64,000 nucleotides of DNA from Bacteroidales bacterium UBA5371 (GCA_002407855.1 DHPF01000017.1:109542-173541), one strand, 5' to 3'; positions 42,427 through 51,333 are shown, counted from the first letter of the stretch. The notes: generated by a model from the sequence alone, not told the origin. Numbers and translations: made by a program.

Positions 42427-43920
42427 ATGATAAGCTATTTAAAAAAGAACTATTCGTTAATAATAATTGTTGTATTTGGACTCTTATACCTAATTTTCCT
42501 TTCTAATAATCCAACATCTGACTCTTACTCAAATGCTTTTTCTTCTTTGAGTAAAGAGGATATGTTTCGCCCACATCACCTCCTTTATTCTGCCTTTGGA
42601 TATCTTGTTTACCTCCCATTTAAATGGATTAATATTGAACCAATAAAGCTTTTCCAAACAATTAATGTATTATTTGCAGTAGGTTGTTTGCTTGTGGTAA
42701 GAGTAATGATGCGTAGGATTTATCTTAAAGAAGCACTTATTGTTGCCTCTATTTTATTTATTGGCTCTTGTTTTGGGTTCCAACGCTTCGCAATAGACAA
42801 TGAATGTTATATAATACCTCTTTTCTTTATCCTTTTATCAATGAATTTTGTTCAGAGCTTCCTTATAAAAAACAAATTTTATAAAGTAGTCCTTTGTGGA
42901 TTGGTATCTGTGATAGGATGTTTATTTCACCAAATAGCAATCTTCACTTTGATTTGTTCATTCTTTGTTTTCGTCTTTAATGGAAAATGGAAGAATATCA
43001 TTACATTCTTTATTATAAGTCTGATTATCCCAATTGTTTACTCTCTAATTGTATTTCTACAGGAAGAAACTTTAAGTGCACAGCTCCTAACTAACTTTGT
43101 GTTGCACGACTACAAAACCTCTTTTGCAGAAATGCCTATCCTAAAAAATGTAATCCTTCTTTCTGCCATCAGTTTCGTAAGAACATTTATTCAAGTACAT
43201 GGATATGTTTTTGAAATCTTTTCTCTTTATCCTGTTATTAGCATATCGGTAATATCTATTGCAATAGGATTTCTTATAATTGGGGTATATTTTTGTTTTA
43301 AGCTCAAAAAACGAGAGCTAACCCTTTTCAATGAAAAACGTTTTGTTAGATATTGCTGGGTTATGCTAATTCTCTATTTTGGTTTTGCCGCTTTCTCCAA
43401 TGGAAATGCAGAGTTTATGATAATAATTCCATTTTTGATAATCCTATTATTAATATATTATTTTGTATATCTTCGTAGAGCAATTTTTGGCTTAGGACTT
43501 TTTATGTTTATATGGAACTTTCTCTTTGCACTATTTCCAATGGGATATATGAAATTAAATTCCAATCAAGAGCTTTATAGCTTGGTAATAAAGGAAAAGG
43601 AAGCCGTTTTTGTACTTAAAGATAAGGTTGCAGTAGATAATATTTACGCATACAAGCAATTAAATCAAAACATCTCCAATACATACAAACTTTCCCAAGT
43701 TACCAATGAGCAGTTTAGTAATTGGATAAAAGAAAACAAAACAATTTATACTGATTATTTCGGAGGCAAAGAGGCTTTGTCCAGAGTACATATTGCAGAA
43801 TCTAATACTAATAAAATAGCTTCCGATAGTCCAATTATTAATAATCAATCCAAGTTTCAACTAAGACATAAGTTTATATTTTTTGCCGGTGAAAAAGATA
43901 TATGGGAGTTTGTTAAATAA
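42427..43920 (+). CDS. Polytopic membrane protein, possible GT-C-type glycosyltransferase
   Basis: A 497-residue protein with about 10-11 predicted membrane helices. The first is at about 10-27, and the loop after it holds SDSYSNAFSSLSKEDMFRPHHLL. The N-terminal loop with acidic residues and a His pair, followed by many helices and a soluble C-terminal part (about 400-497), resembles lipid-linked-sugar glycosyltransferases of the GT-C fold. I cannot name a family and no partner genes point to a pathway. The start at 42427 is chosen from the promoter position. Confidence 0.65.
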   Translation: MISYLKKNYSLIIIVVFGLLYLIFLSNNPTSDSYSNAFSSLSKEDMFRPHHLLYSAFGYLVYLPFKWINIEPIKLFQTINVLFAVGCLLVVRVMMRRIYLKEALIVASILFIGSCFGFQRFAIDNECYIIPLFFILLSMNFVQSFLIKNKFYKVVLCGLVSVIGCLFHQIAIFTLICSFFVFVFNGKWKNIITFFIISLIIPIVYSLIVFLQEETLSAQLLTNFVLHDYKTSFAEMPILKNVILLSAISFVRTFIQVHGYVFEIFSLYPVISISVISIAIGFLIIGVYFCFKLKKRELTLFNEKRFVRYCWVMLILYFGFAAFSNGNAEFMIIIPFLIILLLIYYFVYLRRAIFGLGLFMFIWNFLFALFPMGYMKLNSNQELYSLVIKEKEAVFVLKDKVAVDNIYAYKQLNQNISNTYKLSQVTNEQFSNWIKENKTIYTDYFGGKEALSRVHIAESNTNKIASDSPIINNQSKFQLRHKFIFFAGEKDIWEFVK

Positions 43921-43927
43921 AAAACTA

Positions 43928-43935
43928 TATATTTG
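43928..43935 (+). promoter_or_regulatory. Promoter -7 box for the first paralogous lipoprotein
   Basis: TATATTTG matches TAnnTTTG, 52 bases before the ATG at 43987. Confidence 0.45.
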
Positions 43936-43986
43936 CAACTTTAAAATGTCAAGAATTAAAGTATTAATTAAAAAAACAAAATCACT

Positions 43987-44706
43987 ATGAAAAAGATTAT
44001 TGCATTATTCGTTATAACATTTAGTATTCTTAGTTTTTCTTCTTGTAAGGAAGATAAAGATACTACTCCAACCGCAAATACTTATACTAATATTTCATTA
44101 AAGGATGCACAAAAATATGTTGGATTAGATTATAATGAAGCTAAAGTAGGATTGGAGGCAAAAGGATTTGCATTTGACCAAACAGAAAGTAGTCCAGATT
44201 TATCTTATCAAGTATTTACTGACACTGATAATATAGTTAGCTATGTCTTAGATGCTAATCCAGAAACAAATATTGTTTATAAGGTAACAGTTAGTAAGAG
44301 AAGTGAAACTGCAAATAATTCTATAAGTAATTATGATTTTTGTCAATCAGAGTGTTTAGCAGCAACAAATAATAACACTGCTTTTTCTTATGCTGGCTCG
44401 ATTAATTCATTTGATCAAGAATACACATCTCAATCAGAATTCCAGAATGTATATAATTCGTTAAAGCCAATGTTAGGATTTTGTGCTGAAGGGTGGCAAT
44501 CAACTGAGAAAGCCTTTGTAATATATTTTATGAAGATTAATGCAGAAATTGTTGATGTTGAAATAACAGAATCAGGTACAACGTCAAGCACCACTACTTA
44601 TGATAACTATTATATGTTTAATGTAAGCTATTTAGACTATAATCATAAACCAATAACAATAGAAAACAAATCTTTAAATACTACACTTGAAGAATATATC
44701 AAGTAA
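43987..44706 (+). CDS. Lipoprotein with PASTA-like N-terminal segment, paralogue 1
   Basis: A 239-residue lipoprotein: signal peptide, lipobox SFSSC (Cys20), then KEDKD, which fits a surface-export signal. Residues about 36-60 (ISLKDAQKYVGLDYNEAKVGL) read like a PASTA-type unit. The C-terminal half has conserved cysteines in DFCQSECL and GFCAEGW shared with the next paralogue, but no family I recognise. The first 90 bases are almost identical to those of the next gene, showing a recent duplication or gene conversion. Confidence 0.8.
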   Translation: MKKIIALFVITFSILSFSSCKEDKDTTPTANTYTNISLKDAQKYVGLDYNEAKVGLEAKGFAFDQTESSPDLSYQVFTDTDNIVSYVLDANPETNIVYKVTVSKRSETANNSISNYDFCQSECLAATNNNTAFSYAGSINSFDQEYTSQSEFQNVYNSLKPMLGFCAEGWQSTEKAFVIYFMKINAEIVDVEITESGTTSSTTTYDNYYMFNVSYLDYNHKPITIENKSLNTTLEEYIK

Positions 44707-44758
44707 ACAAATAGTTGTTTGTTATTGTATTTGTTCTTCTAAATGTTTGTGAATAATA

Positions 44759-44820
44759 ATGAAAGAATATATATAGCAACCAATAATAAACATAAGTCTG
44801 AAAAAATTCAGCAGGCATAA
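44759..44820 (+). pseudogene. Decayed duplicate of the 5' end of rdgB
   Basis: Starting with ATG at 44759, about 62 bases align with the first 20 codons of the intact rdgB at 45784. Both share ATGAAAGAATATATA, then GCAACCAATAATAAACATAA, then AAATTCAGCA. One base is missing near codon 5, which shifts the frame, and there are several substitutions. The rest of the gene is absent. It marks the old edge of a tandem duplication that also made the two lipoprotein genes. Confidence 0.85.
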
Positions 44821-44851
44821 AAATAAATATAAACCATAAAAATAAAATATC

Positions 44852-45613
44852 ATGAAAAAGATTATTGCATTATTCGTTATAACATTTAGTATTCTTAGTT
44901 TTTCTTCTTGTAAGGAGGATAAAGATACTACTCCAACCGCAAAGCCTTATACAAATATTTCATTAAAGGATGCGAAGCGTTATGTTGGACTAAATTATAA
45001 TTCAGTTAAAACAGAATTAGAGGCAAAAGGATATAGACTATTAAATATTGAATTAGAATATAACTTGTATGGATTTGCAAATGCTGATACAACATTATCA
45101 TATGCTTTATTAGTTAATTCCTCAAATATTATTTATAGAGTAAGCTATAGTAAGATGAGTAAGAATATTGATAATACCCTATCTAATTATGAGTTTTGTA
45201 AAGGAGAATGTATAACTGAGGTTAATAATAGTTCTGATTTCTCTTATTGGGCTACAAATCAAATATTGTTTGGAGATGAGTTTTATTCACAAGAAGAGTT
45301 TCAAAATTATTTTAATCTAAATAAATACACAATGTCTTTTTGTGCAGAAAAGTGGGAGTCGGACAAATACTTATTCGGTATAGAGTTTATTAATATATTA
45401 GCATTTGAAAATGGCGACAAACAGCCAGAAACTAAAACAAGTACCAGTACAACCTCTCCTACAACGCCAGAGGAACAAACCTTCACAAATCCTTATGGAG
45501 TTGGAGTTACATATATTGATAAATCATTGGCTCCAGAAGGAACTTCTGATAAATCAAATATAACAAAAGATTCTTATCTAAAATACTTCTCCATACATAA
45601 CCTTAAATATTAA
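44852..45613 (+). CDS. Lipoprotein with PASTA-like N-terminal segment, paralogue 2
   Basis: A 253-residue paralogue of the preceding lipoprotein. The signal peptide and lipobox (SFSSC, then KEDKD) are identical, and the following ISLKDAKRYVGLNYNSVKTEL is close. The C-terminal half keeps EFCKGECI and SFCAEKW and the QEEFQN segment but is otherwise diverged; a Thr/Ser-rich loop (about 192-207) is inserted. Strong conservation of the N-terminus at the DNA level against diverged C-termini suggests gene conversion of the 5' part or selection for variant surface domains. Confidence 0.8.
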   Translation: MKKIIALFVITFSILSFSSCKEDKDTTPTAKPYTNISLKDAKRYVGLNYNSVKTELEAKGYRLLNIELEYNLYGFANADTTLSYALLVNSSNIIYRVSYSKMSKNIDNTLSNYEFCKGECITEVNNSSDFSYWATNQILFGDEFYSQEEFQNYFNLNKYTMSFCAEKWESDKYLFGIEFINILAFENGDKQPETKTSTSTTSPTTPEEQTFTNPYGVGVTYIDKSLAPEGTSDKSNITKDSYLKYFSIHNLKY

Positions 45614-45624
45614 GCTCACAGAAC

Positions 45625-45687
45625 TTGATTTCGTCTTCTTAGAACTTGATTCCAATCTTTTATAATTTGATTCTAAATTTCTATAAT
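45625..45687. repeat. 21-bp repeat array G
   Basis: TTGATT-type units start at 45625, 45646 and 45667, exactly 21 bp apart (GAACTTGATTTCG, GAACTTGATTCCA, AATTTGATTCTAA). It lies between the second lipoprotein gene and rdgB. Confidence 0.78.
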
Positions 45688-45753
45688 CAAGTTATAAAAT
45701 ATTGATGCTTTATTTTAGATATTTGAGAGTTGATATTTGTAGAATATATTTTG

Positions 45754-45761
45754 TAATTTTG
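45754..45761 (+). promoter_or_regulatory. Promoter -7 box for rdgB
   Basis: TAATTTTG lies 23 bases before the rdgB ATG. The stretch before the decayed rdgB copy at 44759 is distantly similar, so the promoter may have been duplicated with it. Confidence 0.45.
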
Positions 45762-45783
45762 CTCTTTCAAACAAACATGAGCA

Positions 45784-46368
45784 ATGAAAGAATATATAAT
45801 TGCAACCAATAATAAACATAAGGTTGAGGAAATTCAGCAAGCCTTAGGTATAGCAATTAAGCTTATCACTCTAAAAGAACTTAACCACAAAGAGGATATC
45901 CCAGAAACCTCCGATACTCTTAAAGGAAATGCAAAACAAAAGGCAGAGTATATTTATAATAAGTTTAAAAAGCCGTGTTTTGCTGACGATACAGGTTTGG
46001 AAGTGGAAGTTTTGGGAGGACGTCCTGGTGTTTTTTCGGCACGATACGCAGGAGAGGGTTGCTCTTTTGACGATAATATAAACCTTTTGCTCGAAGAGAT
46101 GGAAGGAAAAACCAATAGAAAAGCATCATTTAAAACCGTTATTTGCCTTATTGAAGATGGAAAAGAAGAATATTTTGAGGGAGTTTGTGAAGGCTCAATA
46201 CTAACTCAGCGTTATGGCAAGGGAGGATTTGGATATGACCCAATATTTATTCCAAAGGGCTATGGGGAAAGTTTTGCCGAAATGTCCTTAGAGCAGAAGA
46301 ACAAAATAAGTCATAGAGCCAAAGCAGTAAGCAAATTGGTTAAGTATTTAAACACCAAAAATAAATAA
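45784..46368 (+). CDS. rdgB: XTP/dITP pyrophosphatase (Ham1 family)
   Basis: This house-cleaning enzyme hydrolyses non-canonical purine triphosphates (ITP, dITP, XTP) to monophosphates. The 194-residue protein shows the Ham1 signatures ATNNKHKVEEIQ (7-18), FADDTGLEVEVLGGRPGV (about 66-83), GKGGFGYDPIF and the C-terminal SHRAKA. serS follows after 27 bases, so the two may be co-transcribed. A decayed copy of its 5' end lies about 1 kb upstream. Confidence 0.95.
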   Translation: MKEYIIATNNKHKVEEIQQALGIAIKLITLKELNHKEDIPETSDTLKGNAKQKAEYIYNKFKKPCFADDTGLEVEVLGGRPGVFSARYAGEGCSFDDNINLLLEEMEGKTNRKASFKTVICLIEDGKEEYFEGVCEGSILTQRYGKGGFGYDPIFIPKGYGESFAEMSLEQKNKISHRAKAVSKLVKYLNTKNK

Positions 46369-46395
46369 TAAGCAAAATAAAATAAGAATATCAAT

Positions 46396-47670
46396 ATGTT
46401 AGAGTTAGCAAAAATTCGTAGTGATAAGGAAGAAGTCATTTTAAGATTAAAGGTAAAGAATTTTCATAATGCAGAAGAGATAGTAGATAAAATAATAGTT
46501 TTAGATGAGCAAAAAAGAAAGCTTCAAAAAGAGCTTGAAGAGCAAAAAGCTCAAATGAACCTTAAATCAAAGGAAATAGGGCAGTTTATGGCTCAAAATC
46601 TGAAAGACAAAGCCGAAGAATCAAAACAAGATGTTGCTCAAATAAAAGAAAAGACCAAAGAATTGGAATCCTTACTTAAAGATAAAGAAGAAGAATTACA
46701 AAAAACTCTTTTAATAGTTCCAAATCTTCCTCACGTTTCTGTTACAAAAGGCAAGAGTGCAGAAGATAACGAAGTAGTGTTTCAAAGTTCGGAGTTACCA
46801 AAATTAACTTCCAATTCTCTTGCTCACTGGGATTTATGTCAGAAATATGATATTATTGACTTTGAATTGGGGAACAAAATCACCGGTTCTGGTTTCCCTG
46901 TCTATAAAGGCAAGGGAGCAAAGCTCCAAAGAGCATTAATCAATTTCTTTTTAGATAATGCATATGCCTCAGGCTTTAATGAAATGCAGGTTCCTATAAT
47001 GGTAAATGAACAATCTGCCATTGCAACTGGGCAGCTCCCAGATAAAGATTCTCAAATGTACTTTGCTCCATTGGATAACTTCTATTTAATCCCCACAGCC
47101 GAAGTTCCGCTAACCAATATCTATCGTGATGAAATTGTAAAACAAGACTCACTTCCTTTAAAGCTATGTGGATACACACCATGCTTTCGCCGAGAAGCCG
47201 GCTCTTATGGAAAAGATGTTAGAGGGCTAAATCGCCTTCATCAATTTGATAAGGTAGAGATAGTTTGTATTGATACGCCAGAGCATTCTTATGCTCAGTT
47301 GGAATTTATGAAAGAACACGTAGCCTCTTTGCTTCAAAAGCTTGAACTTCCATATAGAATACTACGCCTTTGTGGAGGAGATATGAGCTTTACTTCTGCT
47401 CTAACCTTTGATTTTGAAACTTTCAGTGCAGGGCAAAACCGATGGCTTGAAGTGTCTTCTGTATCTAATTTTGAGACTTTTCAGTCCAATAGACTAAAAC
47501 TTCGTTTCAAAAACTCCGATGGCAAAACCCAATTAGCCCATACTCTTAATGGCTCAGCCTTAGCTCTTCCGAGAATAGTAGCAACTCTTTTGGAAAATAA
47601 CCAAACAGAAAACGGAATAAAGATACCAAAAGTTCTTGTTCCTTACACAGGATTTGAAATTATAAACTAA
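46396..47670 (+). CDS. serS: Serine-tRNA ligase
   Basis: A class II aminoacyl-tRNA synthetase of 424 residues. The N-terminal antiparallel coiled-coil arm (about 25-110) recognises the long variable arm of tRNA-Ser. Motif 2 is CFRREAGSYGKDVRGLNRLHQF, and motif 3 is near NGSALALPRIVATLLENNQ. All expected regions are present. A strong intrinsic terminator follows at once. Confidence 0.96.
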   Translation: MLELAKIRSDKEEVILRLKVKNFHNAEEIVDKIIVLDEQKRKLQKELEEQKAQMNLKSKEIGQFMAQNLKDKAEESKQDVAQIKEKTKELESLLKDKEEELQKTLLIVPNLPHVSVTKGKSAEDNEVVFQSSELPKLTSNSLAHWDLCQKYDIIDFELGNKITGSGFPVYKGKGAKLQRALINFFLDNAYASGFNEMQVPIMVNEQSAIATGQLPDKDSQMYFAPLDNFYLIPTAEVPLTNIYRDEIVKQDSLPLKLCGYTPCFRREAGSYGKDVRGLNRLHQFDKVEIVCIDTPEHSYAQLEFMKEHVASLLQKLELPYRILRLCGGDMSFTSALTFDFETFSAGQNRWLEVSSVSNFETFQSNRLKLRFKNSDGKTQLAHTLNGSALALPRIVATLLENNQTENGIKIPKVLVPYTGFEIIN

Positions 47671-47671
47671 G

Positions 47672-47705
47672 CTTTTATAAAACATTATTTTTTGTTTTAT
47701 AAAAG
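47672..47705 (+). terminator. Intrinsic terminator of serS
   Basis: CTTTTATAAAAC (47672-47683) and GTTTTATAAAAG (47694-47705) form a perfect 12-bp stem around a T-rich 10-base loop. Confidence 0.7.
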
Positions 47706-47764
47706 TGTATATCTATTTCATTTTAACTCGTTTAAGTTTTGTCATTTTCTTTCTTTATTTGGCG

Positions 47765-47829
47765 AAAATGAAACTTAGTTTCAATAAAATAACTCTTAGT
47801 TCTAATTTTTTAAAACTAAGAGTTATTTT
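47765..47829. repeat. 21-bp repeat array H, forming a 16-bp hairpin
   Basis: CTTAGTT, CTTAGTT and CTAAGAG mark positions 47774, 47795 and 47816, exactly 21 bp apart. 47786-47801 and 47814-47829 form a perfect 16-bp stem, and GAAACTTAGTTTC (just upstream) is another palindrome. It lies in the 306-bp gap between serS and the sigma factor, after a separate terminator. Confidence 0.78.
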
Positions 47830-47918
47830 TCTATCTCATTAACTTTTTTTGATTTTATCTGTAACTTTTTCCTATCTTCGCTTGTCTTATGGATACAAAA
47901 CGACAAAAGAGTAAAGAT

Positions 47919-47955
47919 TAATTTTGTTTGGGCGGCTTTAAAAATAAGTCGCCCA
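47919..47955 (+). promoter_or_regulatory. Sigma-operon promoter and leader hairpin
   Basis: TAATTTTG (47919-47926) is a -7 box 51 bases before the sigma gene. Right after it TGGGCGGCTT (47929-47938) and AAGTCGCCCA (47946-47955) pair over 10 bp with a single G-T wobble, so the first part of the leader would fold. The G+C-rich stem stands out in this AT-rich region. Confidence 0.5.
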
Positions 47956-47976
47956 TAACTAACTAAAAAACTAAGA

Positions 47977-48456
47977 ATGACCGAGAAAGAATACAATTTT
48001 TGTATTGATAATTTTGCCTCTTCGCTACTAAGATTTGTTAGGAAACATCTTAACAATCACCAATGGGCAGAAGATATTGTGCAAGAAACTTTTGCTAAGG
48101 TCTGGGAAAAACGAAAGGATATTAATTTCCAAAAAGCAAAAAGCTATTTATTTACAACATCTTATCACCTTATGTTAAACGATATAAAGAAAGAAGAACG
48201 TAAAGAAAACCTTGTATCAAATAATATTGAGGCTAATTCAAATGAGTTTAATGATATTTCAGATGTTTTGGATTTGGCTTTTGAAAAGCTAACTGAGAAA
48301 GAAAAAACCTCTGTTTTGTTAAGAGATTATGAGGGATATTCTTATGAAGAGATAGCTCAAATACAAGATATAAGTCTTGAAAATGTTAAGATAAATATTT
48401 TTAGGGCAAGGGTTAAACTCAAACAATACTTAGTTTCAATTGATAATATAGTGTAA
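47977..48456 (+). CDS. ECF-type RNA polymerase sigma factor
   Basis: A 159-residue sigma-70 family protein with only regions 2 and 4. Region 2 includes NHQWAEDIVQETFAKVWEKR (about 25-45), the -10-binding helix. Region 4 is LTEKEKTSVLLRDYEGYSYEEIAQI ... VKINIFRARVKLKQYL. It is followed after 2 bases by a single-span membrane protein that is probably its anti-sigma factor, and then by envelope proteins that are candidate targets. The inducing signal is unknown. Confidence 0.92.
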   Translation: MTEKEYNFCIDNFASSLLRFVRKHLNNHQWAEDIVQETFAKVWEKRKDINFQKAKSYLFTTSYHLMLNDIKKEERKENLVSNNIEANSNEFNDISDVLDLAFEKLTEKEKTSVLLRDYEGYSYEEIAQIQDISLENVKINIFRARVKLKQYLVSIDNIV

Positions 48457-48458
48457 TT

Positions 48459-49220
48459 ATGATAACAAAAGATAATATTGAGGCATATTTGCTTGATTTT
48501 GCAGAAGGTAATTTAAATAAAAAGGACAAAGAGGAGCTAATCCTTTTCCTTGATAATAATCCGGAGTATAAGGAGTTAATGAACTCTTACGATAGTTCAT
48601 TAGTTCTTGTGCCAGATGAGAGTATAGTTTTTTCTAATACGGATGCTCTAAAACACAAATCAAGAAAGAAAGTATTTTTTGTTGCATTTAAGTATTCTGC
48701 GGTGGCTATTGCGGCTTGTCTTTTAGTCTTTTTGTTTGTTTCAAAGCTTGTTATCAAGCCTATGGATAATGAAAATACAAACCTAAACCACGAAACATTG
48801 GTGGCAAAGATAAGTCCAGAGAGCGTTATTGAAACAGAAAAGGAGACAATTAAGCCTAAAACAGTGCCAACAGAAAAAGAAATCAAACCAAAAGAAGAAC
48901 CGAAGAAAGAAATTGAGCCAAAGATTATCCATTCCAATTCATTGGTTGTTTACGAAGTTGATAATATGGTAAAGATTATTGAACCAGAGGAGAAGGAAAT
49001 AAAGTTGCAAAATGTTATAGAGGTTGATAATATGATAGTATTTCAGGATAAGAAGGAGATAAAGAAGAATAATTTATTGGATAAGTTAAAGCAAAATATT
49101 GAAAACAGAATTGATAAGGGCTTTCAGAGCTTTAATTCTTCTATTGCTTATTTTCAAGAGAATGTTCGCTTAGAAGACGGCGGTATAACTTTATATAAGA
49201 ATAAAATAATTAACAATTAA
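48459..49220 (+). CDS. Single-span membrane protein, probable anti-sigma factor
   Basis: A 253-residue protein. The N-terminal cytoplasmic part (about 1-70, with YLLDFAEGNLNKKDKEELILFLDNN) resembles the zinc-free anti-sigma head of Bacteroidota sigma regulators. One membrane helix lies at about 76-98 (FKYSAVAIAACLLVFLFVS). A Lys/Glu/Pro-rich periplasmic linker (about 125-160) and a C-terminal region follow. The 2-base gap from the sigma gene supports an anti-sigma role. I do not see a FecR domain, so the link to TonB-dependent signalling is not supported. Confidence 0.72.
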   Translation: MITKDNIEAYLLDFAEGNLNKKDKEELILFLDNNPEYKELMNSYDSSLVLVPDESIVFSNTDALKHKSRKKVFFVAFKYSAVAIAACLLVFLFVSKLVIKPMDNENTNLNHETLVAKISPESVIETEKETIKPKTVPTEKEIKPKEEPKKEIEPKIIHSNSLVVYEVDNMVKIIEPEEKEIKLQNVIEVDNMIVFQDKKEIKKNNLLDKLKQNIENRIDKGFQSFNSSIAYFQENVRLEDGGITLYKNKIINN

Positions 49221-49233
49221 AACAATAAAAGAG

Positions 49234-51270
49234 ATGAAGACGAAGATTTTTTTAGCGGCTGTCCTATTTTTTGGGATAAACGCAGTTTCTTTCTCACAAG
49301 AAGAAATAACAATTAAGCAGGTGCTTAGGAATAGTTCAACAGATGCAATTCAAGGTACAAAAGATAAGATTTCTTATGTAAGAATAAATACTTCTATTCC
49401 AGTAACAATTAATAATGGAGAGCAGAATACTATTTATTTAACAGGGAAGTTTAGCAGCGAGGATGATTATTCTGGTTTTTGCACTCTTGAAGAAGGAATA
49501 CTATATGTTAATTCTCCTAAAAAGGGTACTAATATTACTTTAGAATTAGTAGATAATGTTAGTATGTATTATTTTGGGAATAATGCAAGTGTGTTAGTTA
49601 ATAAAGATATTAATGTAGAAAAGTTTGGAATTATTGGCATAGAGAATAATTCTATAGCAACTATTAATAGTAATATTAAAGGAGATGATTTATCGATACG
49701 CAGTAGGAATAACTCTAAAATAAGTTTTTATTCTATTGATGTTGATAAATTAGATACTCAGATAGAAAAAGGTTCTGAGATTATTTTAAATGGGAAGGCA
49801 AATACACTAAATATAGATAAGGATGAGAGCTCAAAATTTATTAATAATAAGTTTTACTATTCCGATTTAACTGAGGCAATAAAACCAAAAGGGGGAGATA
49901 CCGTTCTTGCACAAGGAGAAGTTTTATATAAACTCAAAAGAAGTCCTTTCGATATTGAAAAGGATAGTGCAGGAAATATTATAACAAGTACAGGAGATAC
50001 ACTTTCAAAAGATGAGCTTGAATATAATAGCTTCACCGTTTTGCGTTCTTCCGACAAAGCTAATGTTCTTGTTGGAAAGAATGCAAGAGTAAATATTTCT
50101 TTCTTAGATAGGGGTTTAATAGGAGAGGATTACGTTTCTAACTATCCTATTAAGGGTTATGAGAAAGGTCAGTTGGTTGTTCAGGATGATTATCCATTGG
50201 ATTTAGACCTAACAATAAGGAAAGATATAGGCGATATAACAATAATGGATGGAGCAGAAGTAAATATTAATTCTAAGATAGATGAAAAGGAACGTTCTTA
50301 CTTTTTATTCAAGGATGCAAAGCTAAACTTTAATCAGGAAACTAAAATAGAGGATCTTCTTCTTGAAATGGATAATGGTTCAAAGGTAAGTTTCAAAGAC
50401 CTTAAAGCAGATAAAGTTTCCTTGCAGGGAGATGGAACTTCCGATTTGGAGATAAATGGAAGGGTAGGAATATTAGATAGATATAAGTATGATGATATTA
50501 ATCTTAAAGGAGACTATAAGATAGATTCAATTAAAGAAAGAAAAATAAAAACGCTTGCTATAGGAACTCACATCCCTTTTAAAATTAATAAAATTGAGGC
50601 AGAAGAAGTCAAAAGCGAAAAGATAAAGGCTCAAGACCTTGGGAGAGATAAAATGAGTTTTGCCCTATCTCTTTCTTATGGAATATTAAATTGGTCTGAT
50701 AGGGTAACAAAGATAGATGATTTATTTTCTTCTCCGACCAATGAATATGATTTAAGATGGGGAAACTCTTGGAATTTTGGGATTAAGTATGGATATAAAC
50801 CTAATAAGAGGTTAAGCCTATTGTTAGGTATAGGAATGGAGTTTAACACTTTTAAGTTTCAAAATAATGTAATGATGACTGATATTAGTGGAGTGAAAAG
50901 ACTTGCCTACGAAACAGATCCTTTGATAAAAGCAGAAAGCAATTTGAATGCCTACTATGTAACAATCCCATTGCATTTTCAATACTTCTTTTATAAGGAG
51001 TTTTCCATTCACGCAGGAGGAGTATTTGGAATAAATTTTAGAAATTCTTCAACAGGCTTCCAAAGAGAATATAATATTCCTAATGTTGAAATAACAGAAG
51101 AATGGGGAACAAATTATAATAATTTCAAACCAATTAAGCTGGAAGTTCAAGCAGGGATTGGCTGGTCAACAATGAATCTTTATGTTAAGTATGCCCTTAC
51201 ACCACTCTTTAAGGATAATAGAGAAAGAGAGGTCTATCCATTCAGTGTTGGGCTTTCGTTAGGAATTTAG
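49234..51270 (+). CDS. Secreted beta-helix-like head plus outer-membrane beta-barrel protein
   Basis: A 678-residue exported protein with a signal peptide (to about SFSQ). The N-terminal 450 residues are repetitive beta-strand sequence of the DUF2807/GIN adhesin-head kind (LTGKFSSEDDYSGFCTLEEG, VDNVSMYYFGNNASVLV). The last 210 residues look like an outer-membrane beta-barrel with alternating strands ending in FSVGLSLGI. It is third in the sigma / anti-sigma operon (13 bases from the preceding stop), so it is a likely effector or sensor of that system. The family assignment is by pattern only. Confidence 0.68.
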   Translation: MKTKIFLAAVLFFGINAVSFSQEEITIKQVLRNSSTDAIQGTKDKISYVRINTSIPVTINNGEQNTIYLTGKFSSEDDYSGFCTLEEGILYVNSPKKGTNITLELVDNVSMYYFGNNASVLVNKDINVEKFGIIGIENNSIATINSNIKGDDLSIRSRNNSKISFYSIDVDKLDTQIEKGSEIILNGKANTLNIDKDESSKFINNKFYYSDLTEAIKPKGGDTVLAQGEVLYKLKRSPFDIEKDSAGNIITSTGDTLSKDELEYNSFTVLRSSDKANVLVGKNARVNISFLDRGLIGEDYVSNYPIKGYEKGQLVVQDDYPLDLDLTIRKDIGDITIMDGAEVNINSKIDEKERSYFLFKDAKLNFNQETKIEDLLLEMDNGSKVSFKDLKADKVSLQGDGTSDLEINGRVGILDRYKYDDINLKGDYKIDSIKERKIKTLAIGTHIPFKINKIEAEEVKSEKIKAQDLGRDKMSFALSLSYGILNWSDRVTKIDDLFSSPTNEYDLRWGNSWNFGIKYGYKPNKRLSLLLGIGMEFNTFKFQNNVMMTDISGVKRLAYETDPLIKAESNLNAYYVTIPLHFQYFFYKEFSIHAGGVFGINFRNSSTGFQREYNIPNVEITEEWGTNYNNFKPIKLEVQAGIGWSTMNLYVKYALTPLFKDNREREVYPFSVGLSLGI

Positions 51271-51289
51271 ATTTAAATAAAGATTAGTG

Positions 51290-51333
51290 AAAATGTCTTT
51301 TGATTTAAAGAAAATGAAATCAAAAGACATTTT
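51290..51333 (+). terminator. Intrinsic terminator after the beta-barrel gene
   Basis: Bases 51290-51306 pair with 51317-51333 in a stem of up to 17 bp (core GTCTTTTGATTT/AAATCAAAAGAC), followed by T residues. The core contains the TTGATTT of the 21-bp family. Confidence 0.75.
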
